DNA from: Firmicutes bacterium HGW-Firmicutes-1
GTDB lineage: Bacteria > Bacillota > Clostridia > Lachnospirales > Vallitaleaceae
DNA length: 64,000 nucleotides
Direction: 5' to 3'
Assembly: GCA_002841625.1 (NCBI GenBank)
Contig: PHAG01000006.1
Location: 186,001-250,000 of the forward strand
In this document: positions 1 to 9,679 of the stretch, piece by piece
Position numbering within the stretch: the stretch's first letter is position 1
Layout: each line of letters begins with the position of its first letter
The notes under the pieces: generated by a model
Database searches by the model: none
Seen by the model: only the letters and a program-made list of their open reading frames with translations
What the model was told of the DNA's origin: nothing
Program-made: the position numbers and the translations under genes

Positions 1-198
1 ACGGTTAGACAAACCGCGAAGAAGTTTGGTATATCAAAAAGTACGGTACATAAAGATGTAACTGAAAGATTAACGCAGATAAATCCATTACTTGCCAATG
101 AGGCAAGAAAAGTATTAGAATTTAATAAAGCAGAAAGACATATTCGTGGTGGGTTAGCTACTAAAGCAAAGTATTTGGAAATAACTCACAGACTATAA
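1..198 (+). CDS. spoIIID: SpoIIID, C-terminal part (5' end outside window)
   Basis: Frame 1 is open from the first base and ends at the TAA at 196-198, giving the last 65 residues of a small DNA-binding protein. It contains a helix-turn-helix (KKFGISKSTVHKDV) and the RHIRGGLATKAKYL tail typical of SpoIIID, the mother-cell regulator that acts with sigma-E during sporulation. The next gene is mbl, as in Bacillus subtilis (spoIIID-mbl-flhO-flhP), which supports the call. Its presence indicates an endospore former. The start codon and promoter lie outside the window. Confidence 0.93.
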   Translation, partial: TVRQTAKKFGISKSTVHKDVTERLTQINPLLANEARKVLEFNKAERHIRGGLATKAKYLEITHRL

Positions 199-285
199 AA
201 ACACTATAAAACAATGAATTTAAGAGTTCCTGAAGGCGAAAACACGCTTTTGGGAAATTTTTTTTACATTTTATAAAAATTTCCT

Positions 286-313
286 TTGAAAAAAATGCAT
301 TATTGTATATAAT
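286..313 (+). promoter_or_regulatory. Candidate sigma-A promoter for mbl
   Basis: TTGAAA at 286-291 and TATAAT at 308-313 are separated by 16 bases, about 110 bases before mbl. The match to the consensus is good but no start site is known. Confidence 0.5.
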
Positions 314-421
314 ATAGAATAGAACGACATTTAGAGGGAATTTTTTAATCCTTTTATTATAGAAGTAATCTCTAAGGGTTTCGTTATGGGATACTATAAA
401 ATTTCAGGAAGGTGAAAGGTA

Positions 422-1420
422 ATGTTTGGAGCAGATATTGGAATTGATTTAGGTACGGCAAATGTACTGGTATATATTAAAGGAAAGGGAGTTGTACTAA
501 GAGAGCCCTCAGTCGTTGCGATAGATCGTGATAATAATAAAATTTTAGCTGTTGGACAAGAAGCTAGAAGAATGCTAGGAAGAACTCCTGGTAATATTGT
601 TGCCATTAGACCTTTAAGACAAGGCGTTATTTCGGATTATACAGTAACAGAAAAAATGCTTAAATATTTTATTGCAAAAGCAGTTGGTAGAAGATTTAGA
701 AAACCAAGAATTACTGTATGTGTACCAAGTGGAGTTACTGAAGTAGAAAAAAGAGCTGTAGAAGAAGCTACATACCAAGCAGGTGCTAGAAAGGTTAATA
801 TCATTGAAGAGCCAATTGCAGCTGCTATTGGAGCGGGCATTGATATTAGCAAGGCTTGTGGAAGTATGGTAGTAGATATCGGAGGCGGAACTTCAGATAT
901 CGCTGTCATTTCACTAGGTGGCGTTGTAGCAAGTACATCGATTAAAATTGCAGGCGACAACTTTGATGAAGCAATTGTTAGATTCATGAGAAAAAAACAT
1001 AATTTACTTATTGGTGAAAGAACTGCTGAAGATATTAAAATCAATATTGGTACAGCATTTAAGAGACCAGATTCATTAACAATGGACGTTCGAGGAAGAA
1101 ACTTAATTACTGGTCTACCAAAGACAATTACAGTTACATCAGAAGAAACAGAGGAAGCTTTAAGAGAGTCTACTTCTAAGATTGTTGAAGCAGTACATGG
1201 AGTATTAGAAAGAACCCCTCCAGAACTTGCGTCAGATATTGCTGACCGTGGAATAGTACTTACGGGAGGCGGAAGCTTATTACAAGGGCTCGAACAGTTA
1301 ATTGAGAGTAAGACAGGAATTTCCGTAATTACTGCCGAAGATCCATTAACTTGTGTAGCAATTGGAACAGGAAAGTATGTAGAATATTTAGCAAGTCAAA
1401 AGTCAGATTTTTATAATTAA
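422..1420 (+). CDS. mbl: MreB-like rod-shape actin homologue Mbl
   Basis: Bacterial actin of 332 residues, the usual MreB/Mbl length. It forms membrane-bound filaments that guide the elongation peptidoglycan machinery. Visible actin-fold motifs are the first phosphate loop ([12 protein letters not shown]), the second ([11 protein letters not shown]) and the adenosine motif ([11 protein letters not shown]). I call it Mbl rather than MreB because it sits between spoIIID and flhO/flhP and has no mreCD neighbours. The ATG follows AGGAAGGTGAAAGG. It has its own promoter candidate upstream and a strong terminator directly downstream, so it is probably monocistronic. Confidence 0.93.
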   Translation: MFGADIGIDLGTANVLVYIKGKGVVLREPSVVAIDRDNNKILAVGQEARRMLGRTPGNIVAIRPLRQGVISDYTVTEKMLKYFIAKAVGRRFRKPRITVCVPSGVTEVEKRAVEEATYQAGARKVNIIEEPIAAAIGAGIDISKACGSMVVDIGGGTSDIAVISLGGVVASTSIKIAGDNFDEAIVRFMRKKHNLLIGERTAEDIKINIGTAFKRPDSLTMDVRGRNLITGLPKTITVTSEETEEALRESTSKIVEAVHGVLERTPPELASDIADRGIVLTGGGSLLQGLEQLIESKTGISVITAEDPLTCVAIGTGKYVEYLASQKSDFYN

Positions 1421-1429
1421 ATTAATATG

Positions 1430-1460
1430 AAGCAAAAGACTAGTTCTTTTGCTTTTTTTA
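1430..1460 (+). terminator. Rho-independent terminator after mbl
   Basis: AAGCAAAAGA (1430-1439) pairs with TCTTTTGCTT (1445-1454), followed by a run of T. This separates mbl from the flagellar rod genes. Confidence 0.85.
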
Positions 1461-1470
1461 ATTTTTAGGG

Positions 1471-1497
1471 TTAATTAATATTGCATTTTGTACGATA
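1471..1497 (+). promoter_or_regulatory. Possible sigma-D-type promoter for flhO
   Basis: TTAA at 1471-1474, 15 bases, then GTACGATA at 1490-1497 resembles the flagellar sigma-D pattern TAAA-N15-GCCGATAT. The match is partial. It lies just after the mbl terminator and 38 bases before flhO. Confidence 0.35.
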
Positions 1498-1534
1498 AAT
1501 ATTTAGAAGCATAAATGAATAAGAGGTGAACCAG

Positions 1535-2299
1535 ATGTTAAGAGGACTATACACTGCATATACAGGGATGTTGGCACAGCAACAAAAGATGGATACGATA
1601 TCAAATAATTTAACTAATGCCAATACGGCTGGTTATAAGAGAGAAGCTGTAATGTTTGAATCCTTCAATGATGTATATATGGTTAAAATTAATGATCCTG
1701 AGCAAGCTGGTAATAAAATAATTGGAAAAGGTTCTCTAGGAGTTAAGGTTGGGGAGTCATTTACCAATTACGAGCAAGGCTCTTTGCAGCAAACAGACAT
1801 CCCTTTAAATCTGGCACTTAACGGTTCAGGAATGTTTGTTGTTGGATCTCTGGATGCACAGGGAAACATCCAAGAAAAATACACAAGAGATGGATCTTTT
1901 GGATTAAATAAAGATCGCCAAATAGAAAATAAGGATGGACTTTTACTTCTAGGCGAAAATGGACCAATTACGGTAGGAAGTGCAGACGTAAGAATTACAG
2001 AAGATGGGAATGTTTTTGAGGGTGAAACCTTTATAGATAAAATTAAAACTATAGATTTTGAAAATATACAATCTCTTAAAAAGCTAGGTGGTAACATCTT
2101 TGAAGCAGCAGATAATACCACTACAAAAGTTTATGATGGAAAAATCGCTCAAGGCTTTATAGAAAACTCAAATGTAAGCTCTATTGAAGAAATGATACAT
2201 ATGATTAATGTTATGAGGACTTATGAAGCTAATCAAAAGATAATTACAACCTATGATGCAACATTGGACAAGTCAGTAAATGAAATTGGACGACTATAA
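1535..2299 (+). CDS. flhO: Flagellar basal-body rod protein FlhO (FlgF-like)
   Basis: Rod protein of 254 residues in the flagellar axial family. The N-terminus has the axial signature (GMLAQQQKMDTISNNLTNANT, here shortened in sense to the ANTAGYKRE region), and the C-terminus has the matching heptad segment (MIHMINVMRTYEANQKII). Together these form the coiled D0 domain that assembles end-to-end in the rod. I place the start at ATG 1535 rather than the in-frame GTG at 1526, because that GTG lies inside the ribosome site AAGAGGTGA. It is the first gene of a three-gene rod cluster with flhP and a FlgJ-like gene. Confidence 0.9.
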   Translation: MLRGLYTAYTGMLAQQQKMDTISNNLTNANTAGYKREAVMFESFNDVYMVKINDPEQAGNKIIGKGSLGVKVGESFTNYEQGSLQQTDIPLNLALNGSGMFVVGSLDAQGNIQEKYTRDGSFGLNKDRQIENKDGLLLLGENGPITVGSADVRITEDGNVFEGETFIDKIKTIDFENIQSLKKLGGNIFEAADNTTTKVYDGKIAQGFIENSNVSSIEEMIHMINVMRTYEANQKIITTYDATLDKSVNEIGRL

Positions 2300-2316
2300 A
2301 ATAAGAGGTGATATAA

Positions 2317-3129
2317 ATGTTAAGATCTCTATGGACAGCGGCATCAGGAATGAAGTCCCAACAAATGTATGTTGATTCTATCGCACACAATTTAGCGAAT
2401 GTTAATACTGTTGGTTACAAAAAAGAGAGTATGGAATTTAAATCTCTTTTATATGAAACGTTAAGAGCGTCTGGAGTAGACGCTGAGGGAAATGGATCAC
2501 CAGTAAGTCTGCAAGTAGGACATGGTGTAAGAGCTAGTGCCAATGTTAAAAATTTTACACAGGGAAGTATTGAAACAACTAATAATCCCTTGGATTTTTC
2601 AATTGATGGAAACGGTTTTTTTGTGGTTCAAGGTCTTAACGAAGAAAAATTATATTCAAAAGACGGAGCCTTCAAAATATCTATTATGGAGGATGCAATT
2701 AGATTAACAACCTCTGATGGTTACGCAGTACTTAACTCAGAAGGAGAACCAATAGAATTTGATACTACCTTTACGCCAAGTAAGTTAGTAATAAGCGCAC
2801 TTGGAGAAATTGGCTACATGACTGATGAAGGTGTTGAGGATTTAGGAGTGACTATGGGTATGGCACAATTTCGAAATGTTGCTGGGCTTGATGCAATTGG
2901 AGGAAACTTTTACAAAGCTACCGGAGCATCAGGAGAAGCAATTTTAGAATCGGAAGATGATGAATTAAAGAAGAGCAAAATTATGCAAGGCACATTAGAA
3001 TCCTCAAACGTAGCAGTAGTGGATGAGATGGTTAAAATGATTGTCGCTCAAAGAGCATATGAATTAAACTCAAAGGCTATTACAACCTCAGATGAAATGC
3101 TTGGAATGGCAAATAATTTAAAAAGATAA
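2317..3129 (+). CDS. flhP: Flagellar basal-body rod protein FlhP (FlgG-like)
   Basis: Axial rod protein of 270 residues, paralogous to the gene before it. It begins MLRSLWTAASGMKSQQ and has the axial signature HNLANVNTVGYKKE near residue 30. It ends with the conserved C-terminal helix (EMVKMIVAQRAYELNSKAI). The ribosome site AGAGGTGA precedes the ATG. Only 17 bases separate it from flhO, so the two are surely co-transcribed. It probably forms the distal rod. Confidence 0.9.
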   Translation: MLRSLWTAASGMKSQQMYVDSIAHNLANVNTVGYKKESMEFKSLLYETLRASGVDAEGNGSPVSLQVGHGVRASANVKNFTQGSIETTNNPLDFSIDGNGFFVVQGLNEEKLYSKDGAFKISIMEDAIRLTTSDGYAVLNSEGEPIEFDTTFTPSKLVISALGEIGYMTDEGVEDLGVTMGMAQFRNVAGLDAIGGNFYKATGASGEAILESEDDELKKSKIMQGTLESSNVAVVDEMVKMIVAQRAYELNSKAITTSDEMLGMANNLKR

Positions 3130-3161
3130 TAGACTCTAATTAAGAGAAGGAGTGATAAATA

Positions 3162-3515
3162 GTGTCAATAGATGTATCAAACATAAATAATCCACTTTCA
3201 CAGTATATTACTAGCTCAACAAAAGAAACAGCAGATCAAAATGCTTTTGAAGCAATTCTTAATGAAGCAGTTGAGAAGAAGGATAGTGTAAAATTAAAAA
3301 AGGCATGTCAAGAATTCGAAGGATATTATCTGCAACAGCTTTTTAAGGAAATGAGAAAAACTATTCCTGACAGTGGATTACTCGAAAAATCCCAAGGAAG
3401 AGATATTTTTGAAGATATGCTATATGAAGAATACTCAAAGAATATGTCTAAAGGAAAAGGTATGGGTCTATCAGAAATGCTTTATAGACAATTGTCTAAG
3501 AATATAACTGATTAA
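3162..3515 (+). CDS. Rod-binding protein, FlgJ N-terminal domain type
   Basis: Protein of 117 residues with a rod-binding domain: KLKKACQEFEGYYLQQLFKEMRKT is the hallmark of the FlgJ N-terminal family, followed by DIFEDMLYEEYSK and KGMGLSEMLYRQL. It lacks the muramidase domain of proteobacterial FlgJ, as is usual in Firmicutes. It probably acts as a rod cap or assembly scaffold. It starts with GTG after AGAAGGAGTGA. It is the last gene of the rod operon and is followed by a long hairpin. Confidence 0.85.
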   Translation: MSIDVSNINNPLSQYITSSTKETADQNAFEAILNEAVEKKDSVKLKKACQEFEGYYLQQLFKEMRKTIPDSGLLEKSQGRDIFEDMLYEEYSKNMSKGKGMGLSEMLYRQLSKNITD

Positions 3516-3545
3516 TCGAAGTCCCCCACTTCAAACAGGTACATT

Positions 3546-3604
3546 ATACAAGGTCAGACTATGATTGCTTATTCCTTTAAGTGATAATAGTCTGGCCTTG
3601 TATT
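3546..3604 (+). terminator. Long hairpin, probable terminator of the rod operon
   Basis: A stem of about 25 base pairs (left arm 3546-3570, right arm 3580-3604) has only one clear mismatch if G-U pairs are allowed. The following T tract is short and interrupted (TTTCTTTA), so termination may be partial. Confidence 0.6.
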
Positions 3605-3618
3605 TCTTTACGGGGTAT

Positions 3619-3733
3619 CAAGGACTTTTAATTGACCACAGCCGATTTTCTGTTGATAATGAAAGTTTTGCATAAGTAATTGGAAAAGCGGCAGATAGTC
3701 ACCAAGGATTTTAGAATACCACAGCCGATTTTC
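3619..3733 (+). repeat. Dispersed hairpin repeat, copy 1, with duplicated right end
   Basis: 3661-3733 carries the full unit: left part GAAAGTTTTGCATAAGTAAT, core TGGAAAAGCGGCAG, and right end CAGCCGATTTTC. GAAAAGCGGC and GCCGATTTTC are inverted repeats with one mismatch. A second right end (3619-3650, AAGGACTTTTA...CCACAGCCGATTTTC) precedes it as a partial tandem copy. Related copies are at 9680-9781, 38911-38988 and, in part, 42621-42637. Confidence 0.75.
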
Positions 3734-3800
3734 TTGTTAAATTATTGTCTATTGTGTATAATGTGAGTAGCAAGTAATGATCAATCAAATGAGGTGCGAA

Positions 3801-4886
3801 ATGATTATTGGCAGGATATTAGAAGCAATTTCAATGTTGAGTGTAATGATGACTATTATTAATCCTATTTCATATAAGGTTGAGCAGTTAAAGATTCATG
3901 ATCGGCCACAAACTATCTACACACTATCTATTAACACAGACAATCCAAATGTGGAATTAAAAAATATTCTATCTTATAATGTTCTTTTTGGTGTTGATAA
4001 AACCTCGAATATGGTAATGGAATCGGGAGCGCTATTTGGAGTAAATGGAATGTTCTATGATGAGTTTGGAGCTCCTTATGGAATATTAATTATAGATGGT
4101 AAGGTAGTAACTATGGATTCCATCAATACGCCAACAATGGTTGTAACAGAAACGGGACAAGTGTCTCTCGAGAAAATTGACATTAAAGGATCAGTAAAGG
4201 GTATTAAAAATACGATCCAGCTTGAAGGAACGAACAAAGGTGTATCTGATGGCAAATGGGTGTTATTTCACGATGTGTATGGTGATACTACAAGAGTAAG
4301 TCGATATAGTATGAATTATATCATCAAGGATAATATTGTCACAGAGATCATTTATACTGATATGCCTGTTGCTATAGAAAAACAGGATTATGTGTTAACA
4401 CAGGTTACCAATGAAACGATACCTGTATTTGAAAAGGGTGAAACGCTTGATATACAATTTCAAATTAGTAATCATGAGAACAAAGATATAGCACAAGCCT
4501 TTCAAACAGGTGGATGGCTTGTATATGAAGGAGAAAATATTGCTAAGAATTACGAACCTTTTATCGGATATACTACAGGACTTAACCCTAGAACTTTAAT
4601 CGGTATAACAGAGGAACAGCAACTAATTGTTAAAGTCATTGATGGCAGAATACCAAAAATAAGTTTAGGGATAACAGGATATGAGGCTGCGGAGCTTATG
4701 AAAGAAGAAGGTTGCATATATGCAGCATATTTAGATGGTGGAGCATCTAGTACAATGGTAATAGGAGGTAAGGTTGTCAATAAACCTTCAAATGGAGAGG
4801 AAAGAAAAGTTGCGCATGCCTTAATTATTGGCATAAAAAATGTGGGTAAAATACTTGCGCAGGACCTGAAAAGGATTGGGAATTAG
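3801..4886 (+). CDS. Membrane-anchored phosphodiester glycosidase (NAGPA) domain protein
   Basis: Protein of 361 residues with an N-terminal hydrophobic stretch (about residues 5-22) that could be a signal anchor, then an NAGPA/DUF2233-type domain. Diagnostic segments are FGVNGMFYDEFGAPYG near residue 75 and AAYLDGGASSTMVIGGKVV near 315. The family includes the uncovering enzyme that cleaves GlcNAc-1-phosphodiesters; bacterial members are thought to act on exopolysaccharide or wall phosphodiesters. I chose ATG 3801 over the upstream ATG 3777 because GAGGTG at 3791-3796 is placed correctly for it. It stands alone between a repeat and metK. The exact substrate is unknown. Confidence 0.75.
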   Translation: MIIGRILEAISMLSVMMTIINPISYKVEQLKIHDRPQTIYTLSINTDNPNVELKNILSYNVLFGVDKTSNMVMESGALFGVNGMFYDEFGAPYGILIIDGKVVTMDSINTPTMVVTETGQVSLEKIDIKGSVKGIKNTIQLEGTNKGVSDGKWVLFHDVYGDTTRVSRYSMNYIIKDNIVTEIIYTDMPVAIEKQDYVLTQVTNETIPVFEKGETLDIQFQISNHENKDIAQAFQTGGWLVYEGENIAKNYEPFIGYTTGLNPRTLIGITEEQQLIVKVIDGRIPKISLGITGYEAAELMKEEGCIYAAYLDGGASSTMVIGGKVVNKPSNGEERKVAHALIIGIKNVGKILAQDLKRIGN

Positions 4887-4888
4887 AA

Positions 4889-4917
4889 TTGCATATTTAA
4901 ATAAGTAATGATATAAT
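4889..4917 (+). promoter_or_regulatory. Candidate sigma-A promoter for metK
   Basis: TTGCAT at 4889-4894, 17 bases, then TATAAT at 4912-4917. The leader is only about 55 bases, too short for a SAM riboswitch. Confidence 0.6.
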
Positions 4918-4975
4918 ACTTTATTAGTGCAAGGTATTAAGCTTTGCAGCTACCAAGTACAAGGAGGAATTTATT

Positions 4976-6163
4976 ATGACAAAAAGATTATTTACTTCAG
5001 AATCCGTTACAGAGGGACATCCAGATAAGGTATGTGATCAAATCTCAGACTCAGTATTAGATGCTATTTTAACACTGGATCCTTATGCAAGAGTTGCTTG
5101 TGAAACAGCAGTTACAACTGGACTCATTTTAGTTATGGGTGAGATAACTACAGACAGTTATGTTGATATACAGAAAATTGCTAGAGAAACAGTGAAAGAA
5201 ATTGGTTATAACAATGCACTTGGTGGATTCGATGGAGATACTTGTGCAGTGTTAACTACAATAGATGAGCAATCAGCAGACATAGCAATGGGTGTAAATG
5301 AAGCATATGAAGCAAAAAAAGGTGAAATGCAAGAAGCAACTTTAGAATCAACAGGAGCAGGCGACCAAGGTATGATGATTGGATTTGCTTGTGATGAAAC
5401 CGAAGAGTTAATGCCATTACCTATTTCATTAGCACATAAACTTTCAAGAAAACTTGCTGAGGTTAGAAAAAATGGTACACTTTCCTATTTAAGACCAGAT
5501 GGAAAATCTCAAGTTACAGTTGAATATATTGACGACAAACCAGTAAGAGTTGATACAATCGTTGTATCTACACAACATGCACCAGAGGTTTCCATTGAAA
5601 CAATTGAAAGAGATATTAAGGAATATGTTATAAAGAGTGTGATTCCAGCAGAACTTCTTGACAGTGATACTAAATACTTCATTAATCCTACAGGACGTTT
5701 TGTCATTGGAGGACCTCAAGGGGATTCTGGACTAACAGGTAGAAAGATTATTGTTGATACTTATGGTGGATATGCAAGTCATGGTGGTGGTGCATTCTCA
5801 GGAAAAGACCCAACGAAAGTAGACCGTTCAGCAGCTTATGCAGCTCGATATGTTGCTAAAAATATCGTTGCAGCAGGACTTGCTAAGAAATGTGAAATTG
5901 AACTAGCTTATGCAATCGGTGTTGCAAAGCCTGTATCAATTTACATCAATACTCATGGAACTGGAATTATTGAGGATGATAAAATTACTAAGATTGTAGA
6001 GGCGAATTTTGATCTTAGACCAGCTGCAATTATTAGAGATTTAGACCTAAGAAGACCAATTTATAAGCAAACGGCTGCTTATGGACACTTTGGAAGAACA
6101 GACATTGACTTACCATGGGAAAGAACAGATAAAGTCGAGCTGTTAAAAAATGCAGTAAAGTAA
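4976..6163 (+). CDS. metK: S-adenosylmethionine synthetase
   Basis: Makes S-adenosylmethionine from methionine and ATP; 395 residues, the normal length. Recognisable motifs are [14 protein letters not shown] near residue 12, the [12 protein letters not shown] hexapeptide region near 125, and [19 protein letters not shown] near 265, with ATP, metal and methionine residues in place. The ATG follows AAGGAGGAA. It lies 18 bases ahead of recD2, so the two may be co-transcribed, although their functions are unrelated. Its product would supply the several methyltransferases in this window. Confidence 0.97.
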   Translation: MTKRLFTSESVTEGHPDKVCDQISDSVLDAILTLDPYARVACETAVTTGLILVMGEITTDSYVDIQKIARETVKEIGYNNALGGFDGDTCAVLTTIDEQSADIAMGVNEAYEAKKGEMQEATLESTGAGDQGMMIGFACDETEELMPLPISLAHKLSRKLAEVRKNGTLSYLRPDGKSQVTVEYIDDKPVRVDTIVVSTQHAPEVSIETIERDIKEYVIKSVIPAELLDSDTKYFINPTGRFVIGGPQGDSGLTGRKIIVDTYGGYASHGGGAFSGKDPTKVDRSAAYAARYVAKNIVAAGLAKKCEIELAYAIGVAKPVSIYINTHGTGIIEDDKITKIVEANFDLRPAAIIRDLDLRRPIYKQTAAYGHFGRTDIDLPWERTDKVELLKNAVK

Positions 6164-6181
6164 GCGCGGGTTGGTGAAACC

Positions 6182-8398
6182 ATGGTAGTAGTAGATGGAA
6201 TTGTAGAAGAAATTATATATAGAAACGATAGCAACGGTTATACGATTATAACCGTTGCTACTGATTCGGAAGAAATCACTATAGTTGGAACTTTGTTTCA
6301 TGTAGCCATTGGAGAACGGATTAGAGCCAGTGGAACCTATACATCACATCCCATCTATGGAATGCAGCTTAAAGTTGAACAATTTCAAAGCTTTATGCCA
6401 GAAGAAATAGCGGCAATGGAACGCTATCTTGCATCTGGCGTTATTAAAGGTATCGGCCCCTCATTAGCCAAACGGCTTATTGATCAATTTGGCTTAGATA
6501 CCTTTAAAGTAATTGAGGAACAAACAGAAGTTTTAGCCCAGGTAAAAGGCATTAGTGAGAAAAAAGCGCAAGAGATTACTTCTGTATTTTATGAACAAAA
6601 GAAAATGCGACAGGTAATCATCTTCCTTCAAGAATTTGGGATATCCTTAACCTATGCAATTAAAATATATGGAGAATATAAAGAGAAGACAGTTGAAACA
6701 GTGAAAAACAATCCATATCAATTGGCAGAGGATATTCATGGAATTGGTTTTAAGATGGCAGATTCTATAGCTTTTCGTATTGGAATAGATCGATTCTCAG
6801 CAGAGAGAATTATGGCTGGAATAAAATATATCTTAGGTCAATCTTCTTTAGATGGGCATTTGTTCTTAGAAAAAGAAACCTTAATAGTACAAGCAGCTGC
6901 ACTTTTAGGTGTAGAGGCAGAGAGTACTGAAAATGCTTTAACCCAGTTGCATCTGAAGCAGCATCTCCTAATAAGTAGTAGAAACGGAATAGAAATTGTA
7001 TATTTAATAACCTATTATTTAATGGAAAAATATATTGCAAACCATTTATTAGATTTGAGTAGCTTTAAGCACCCTACTGATAAAAATATTGAAAATGAAC
7101 TTGTTGAAATAGAAAAAACACATGAAATATTTTTAGATGCTAAACAAAAGAAAGCAATCATTGAGGCAATGAATTGTGGAGTATTGGTTATTACTGGTGG
7201 ACCAGGAACTGGTAAAACGACAACAATAAATGCAATCATAGAAGGTTTTGAAAATAGAGGTTTAGAAGTATTATTAGCTGCTCCTACAGGTAGAGCGGCA
7301 AAAAGAATGACAGAAACAACTGGTAAAGAAGCAAAGACCATACATAGACTTCTTGAAATAACCTTTGGTAAGGATGAGCTACATCAAAGATTCGAACGAA
7401 ATGAAGAATATCCGCTAGAATGTGATGTTGTTATTATAGATGAAGCATCTATGATGGATGTAACCTTAACCTATCATTTGCTCAAGGCAATTGTACCAGG
7501 TACAAGGTTGATATTGGTAGGCGATAAAGATCAGCTACCTTCTGTTGGACCGGGAAATATTTTGAAAGATATCATTAAATCAGAATTCATTCCAACAGCC
7601 ATTCTTGATAAAATATTTAGACAAGCAATGGAAAGTGATATCATTTTAAATGCACATAAAATTAATTCTGGTGAACATTTCCCGTTAAAAGGGAGTAACA
7701 AGGACTTCTTCTTTATAGCAAGAAGCAATGCACATCATATCATCGATGAGATTGTATCCTTAGTGAAGATAAGACTACCTAAGTTTACAGGATGTACTAG
7801 TCATGATGGTATTCAAATATTAACGCCAATGAGAAAGGGTCTACTTGGAGTAGAACATCTTAACGGTGAACTACAAAGAGCGATCAATCCATACTCAAAA
7901 GACAAAAAAGAAAAGGAATTTAGAAAGATTGTTTTTAGAGAAGGGGATAAAGTAATGCAAATCCGCAACAATTACAATATTAGTTGGGAGATTGTGAGCA
8001 AATACAATTATACAGTTGAAGAAGGCTTAGGTGTATTTAATGGTGATGTTGGTAAAATAATTGAAGTGAATCATTACAGTGAAAAGATAAAGGTGAAATT
8101 TGATGATGAAAAGCTAGTGGAATATGATTTTACGAACTTGGATGAGTTAGAATTAGCCTATGCAATTACCATTCACAAATCACAGGGCAGTGAGTACCCA
8201 GTAGTGATTTTACCTATGTTCTCTGGCCCCCCCATGTTACTTACTAGGAACTTGTTGTATACGGCAGTAACAAGAGCAAAGGCGTATGTAGTGGTTGTTG
8301 GCATGGAAGAGGTTTTGAAAAAAATGATAGATAATAATAGAGAAATTGGTAGGAACTCTACCTTAGACCAAATGCTTAGAGATGTTTTTAGTTTATAA
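6182..8398 (+). CDS. recD2: RecD2-type 5'-3' DNA helicase
   Basis: Superfamily 1B helicase of 738 residues. The N-terminal third has an OB-like start and helix-hairpin-helix segments (GVIKGIGPSLAKRL; IHGIGFKMAD) typical of RecD2, which is not part of RecBCD. Helicase motifs follow: Walker A GGPGTGKTT with K345, Walker B VVIIDEASMMD, VGDKDQLPSVGPG, and the late motifs AITIHKSQGSEYP and LLYTAVTRAK. It probably acts in DNA repair and fork restart. Position between metK and comFC is common in clostridia. Confidence 0.92.
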   Translation: MVVVDGIVEEIIYRNDSNGYTIITVATDSEEITIVGTLFHVAIGERIRASGTYTSHPIYGMQLKVEQFQSFMPEEIAAMERYLASGVIKGIGPSLAKRLIDQFGLDTFKVIEEQTEVLAQVKGISEKKAQEITSVFYEQKKMRQVIIFLQEFGISLTYAIKIYGEYKEKTVETVKNNPYQLAEDIHGIGFKMADSIAFRIGIDRFSAERIMAGIKYILGQSSLDGHLFLEKETLIVQAAALLGVEAESTENALTQLHLKQHLLISSRNGIEIVYLITYYLMEKYIANHLLDLSSFKHPTDKNIENELVEIEKTHEIFLDAKQKKAIIEAMNCGVLVITGGPGTGKTTTINAIIEGFENRGLEVLLAAPTGRAAKRMTETTGKEAKTIHRLLEITFGKDELHQRFERNEEYPLECDVVIIDEASMMDVTLTYHLLKAIVPGTRLILVGDKDQLPSVGPGNILKDIIKSEFIPTAILDKIFRQAMESDIILNAHKINSGEHFPLKGSNKDFFFIARSNAHHIIDEIVSLVKIRLPKFTGCTSHDGIQILTPMRKGLLGVEHLNGELQRAINPYSKDKKEKEFRKIVFREGDKVMQIRNNYNISWEIVSKYNYTVEEGLGVFNGDVGKIIEVNHYSEKIKVKFDDEKLVEYDFTNLDELELAYAITIHKSQGSEYPVVILPMFSGPPMLLTRNLLYTAVTRAKAYVVVVGMEEVLKKMIDNNREIGRNSTLDQMLRDVFSL

Positions 8399-8434
8399 GT
8401 ACTAAGCAAGATACTATATGAGGGGAAAATAGCT

Positions 8435-9166
8435 ATGGAGGGTGTTGTAAGAAAAGCAATGAATAAAGCAATCAGTATCGTCTATCCCAAAAGATGCTTA
8501 TTTTGCGATGAAGTTCTATCCTTTGGCGAAAAAAAACCGATTTGTGCAGAGTGTAAACCTGATGCAACATGGGTTACAGGAGATATCTGCAAGAAATGTG
8601 GTAAGCCACTGGAGTGCCATCGATTGGATTTGTGTTATGATTGTTCGAGAAAGGTTAAGTATTATAATGAAGGACGTGGAATGTGGGTATATGAGGATTC
8701 GGTGAAAAAAGCTATTCACAAGTACAAGTACGGTAATCGTAAGGGGTATGGTAAAGCCTTTGCAGAAGAATTATATCAATTCTATGTAAATAATATTCAT
8801 TGGGATATTGATTGCATTACATCGGTGCCGTTGCACCCTGCAAAGCTAAAAGAAAGATCATTTAATCAATCAGCACTTATTGCCGATATACTAGGTGAAA
8901 GGCTTGATATAGGAGTCGACAATTATCTGCTATCAAGGACAAAAAATACGATTCCTCAAAAGGATTTAACAGATTCAGAGAGAATACTAAATGTAATGGA
9001 TGCTTTTTCAATTAACATTTTATCTTCTAGTACAGGGAAAAATATATTAATTGTAGACGACATATATACAACCGGCAGCACGATAAACAGCTGTGCAAAG
9101 ATACTTAAAACTTATGGTGCTTACAAAGTATATTTTTTGACGGTAGCTATAGGAAAAGGGCTCTAA
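8435..9166 (+). CDS. comFC: ComFC-type phosphoribosyltransferase-fold competence protein
   Basis: Protein of 243 residues. An N-terminal zinc-ribbon segment has paired cysteines (CLFC, CAEC, CKKC, CYDC), and the C-terminal part is a phosphoribosyltransferase fold with the PRPP loop ILIVDDIYTTGST near residue 205. In competent bacteria ComFC helps process incoming DNA. It is directly followed by yvyF as in the Bacillus comF-yvyF-flgM arrangement, but comFA is missing here, so a competence role is uncertain. The ATG follows a weak site, GAGGGGAAA. Confidence 0.9.
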   Translation: MEGVVRKAMNKAISIVYPKRCLFCDEVLSFGEKKPICAECKPDATWVTGDICKKCGKPLECHRLDLCYDCSRKVKYYNEGRGMWVYEDSVKKAIHKYKYGNRKGYGKAFAEELYQFYVNNIHWDIDCITSVPLHPAKLKERSFNQSALIADILGERLDIGVDNYLLSRTKNTIPQKDLTDSERILNVMDAFSINILSSSTGKNILIVDDIYTTGSTINSCAKILKTYGAYKVYFLTVAIGKGL

Positions 9167-9185
9167 TACGCGGAGGTGTAGGCAA

Positions 9186-9602
9186 ATGGATATCAAAAAT
9201 TGTATAAAATGTATGAAACTCTTCAATTATGTATCGGGACCATCAATATGTCAAAGTTGCCGAAAGTCAATTGATGATCAATTCAAAGAAGTAAGGCTTT
9301 ATATCAGAAAAAATCCAAAGTCAAGCATAGCTGAGGTTGCGGAAGTAAATGACGTTGATATCAAGCAAATTAGACAATGGATAAGAGAAGAAAAACTTTT
9401 GTTTTCTGAGGATTCAGCAATAGGAATAGAATGCGAAGTATGCGGCAAGACTATAAGAACAGGTAGATACTGTGATGGTTGCAAAGCCGAAATGGCTAAC
9501 AATCTCGGCGCAGCGATTAAAAGACCAGAAGTTAAAGAGGAAAACCCGTACGAGAACAAGGATACAAGTAGTAAAATGAGATTTTTAAATAAAGATAAGT
9601 GA
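9186..9602 (+). CDS. yvyF: Flagellar operon protein YvyF (first copy)
   Basis: Protein of 138 residues with two zinc-binding cysteine pairs, one near the N-terminus (CIKC/CQSC) and one in the second half (CEVCGKTIRTGRYCDGC), around a short helix-turn-helix-like region (EVNDVDIKQIRQWIREE). It matches the YvyF family found in Firmicutes flagellar operons, whose function is unknown but may be regulatory. It ends KMRFLNKDK. A paralogue at 16221-16646 ends almost identically. It follows comFC by 19 bases and is closed by a terminator. Confidence 0.88.
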   Translation: MDIKNCIKCMKLFNYVSGPSICQSCRKSIDDQFKEVRLYIRKNPKSSIAEVAEVNDVDIKQIRQWIREEKLLFSEDSAIGIECEVCGKTIRTGRYCDGCKAEMANNLGAAIKRPEVKEENPYENKDTSSKMRFLNKDK

Positions 9603-9640
9603 TAAGCTGAATTAATTAACATCAGATTTTAAATAAACGG

Positions 9641-9667
9641 ATCAGGCTTGAATAAAAGCCTGATTTT
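9641..9667 (+). terminator. Rho-independent terminator after yvyF
   Basis: ATCAGGCTT (9641-9649) pairs with AAGCCTGAT (9656-9664), followed by TTT. It separates the metK-recD2-comFC-yvyF genes from flgM. Confidence 0.75.
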
Positions 9668-9679
9668 GTTGGTTACGAA

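Noticed and set aside
4887-4975. SAM riboswitch before metK
   Set aside because: The leader after the likely promoter is about 55 bases, too short, with no SAM-box motifs.
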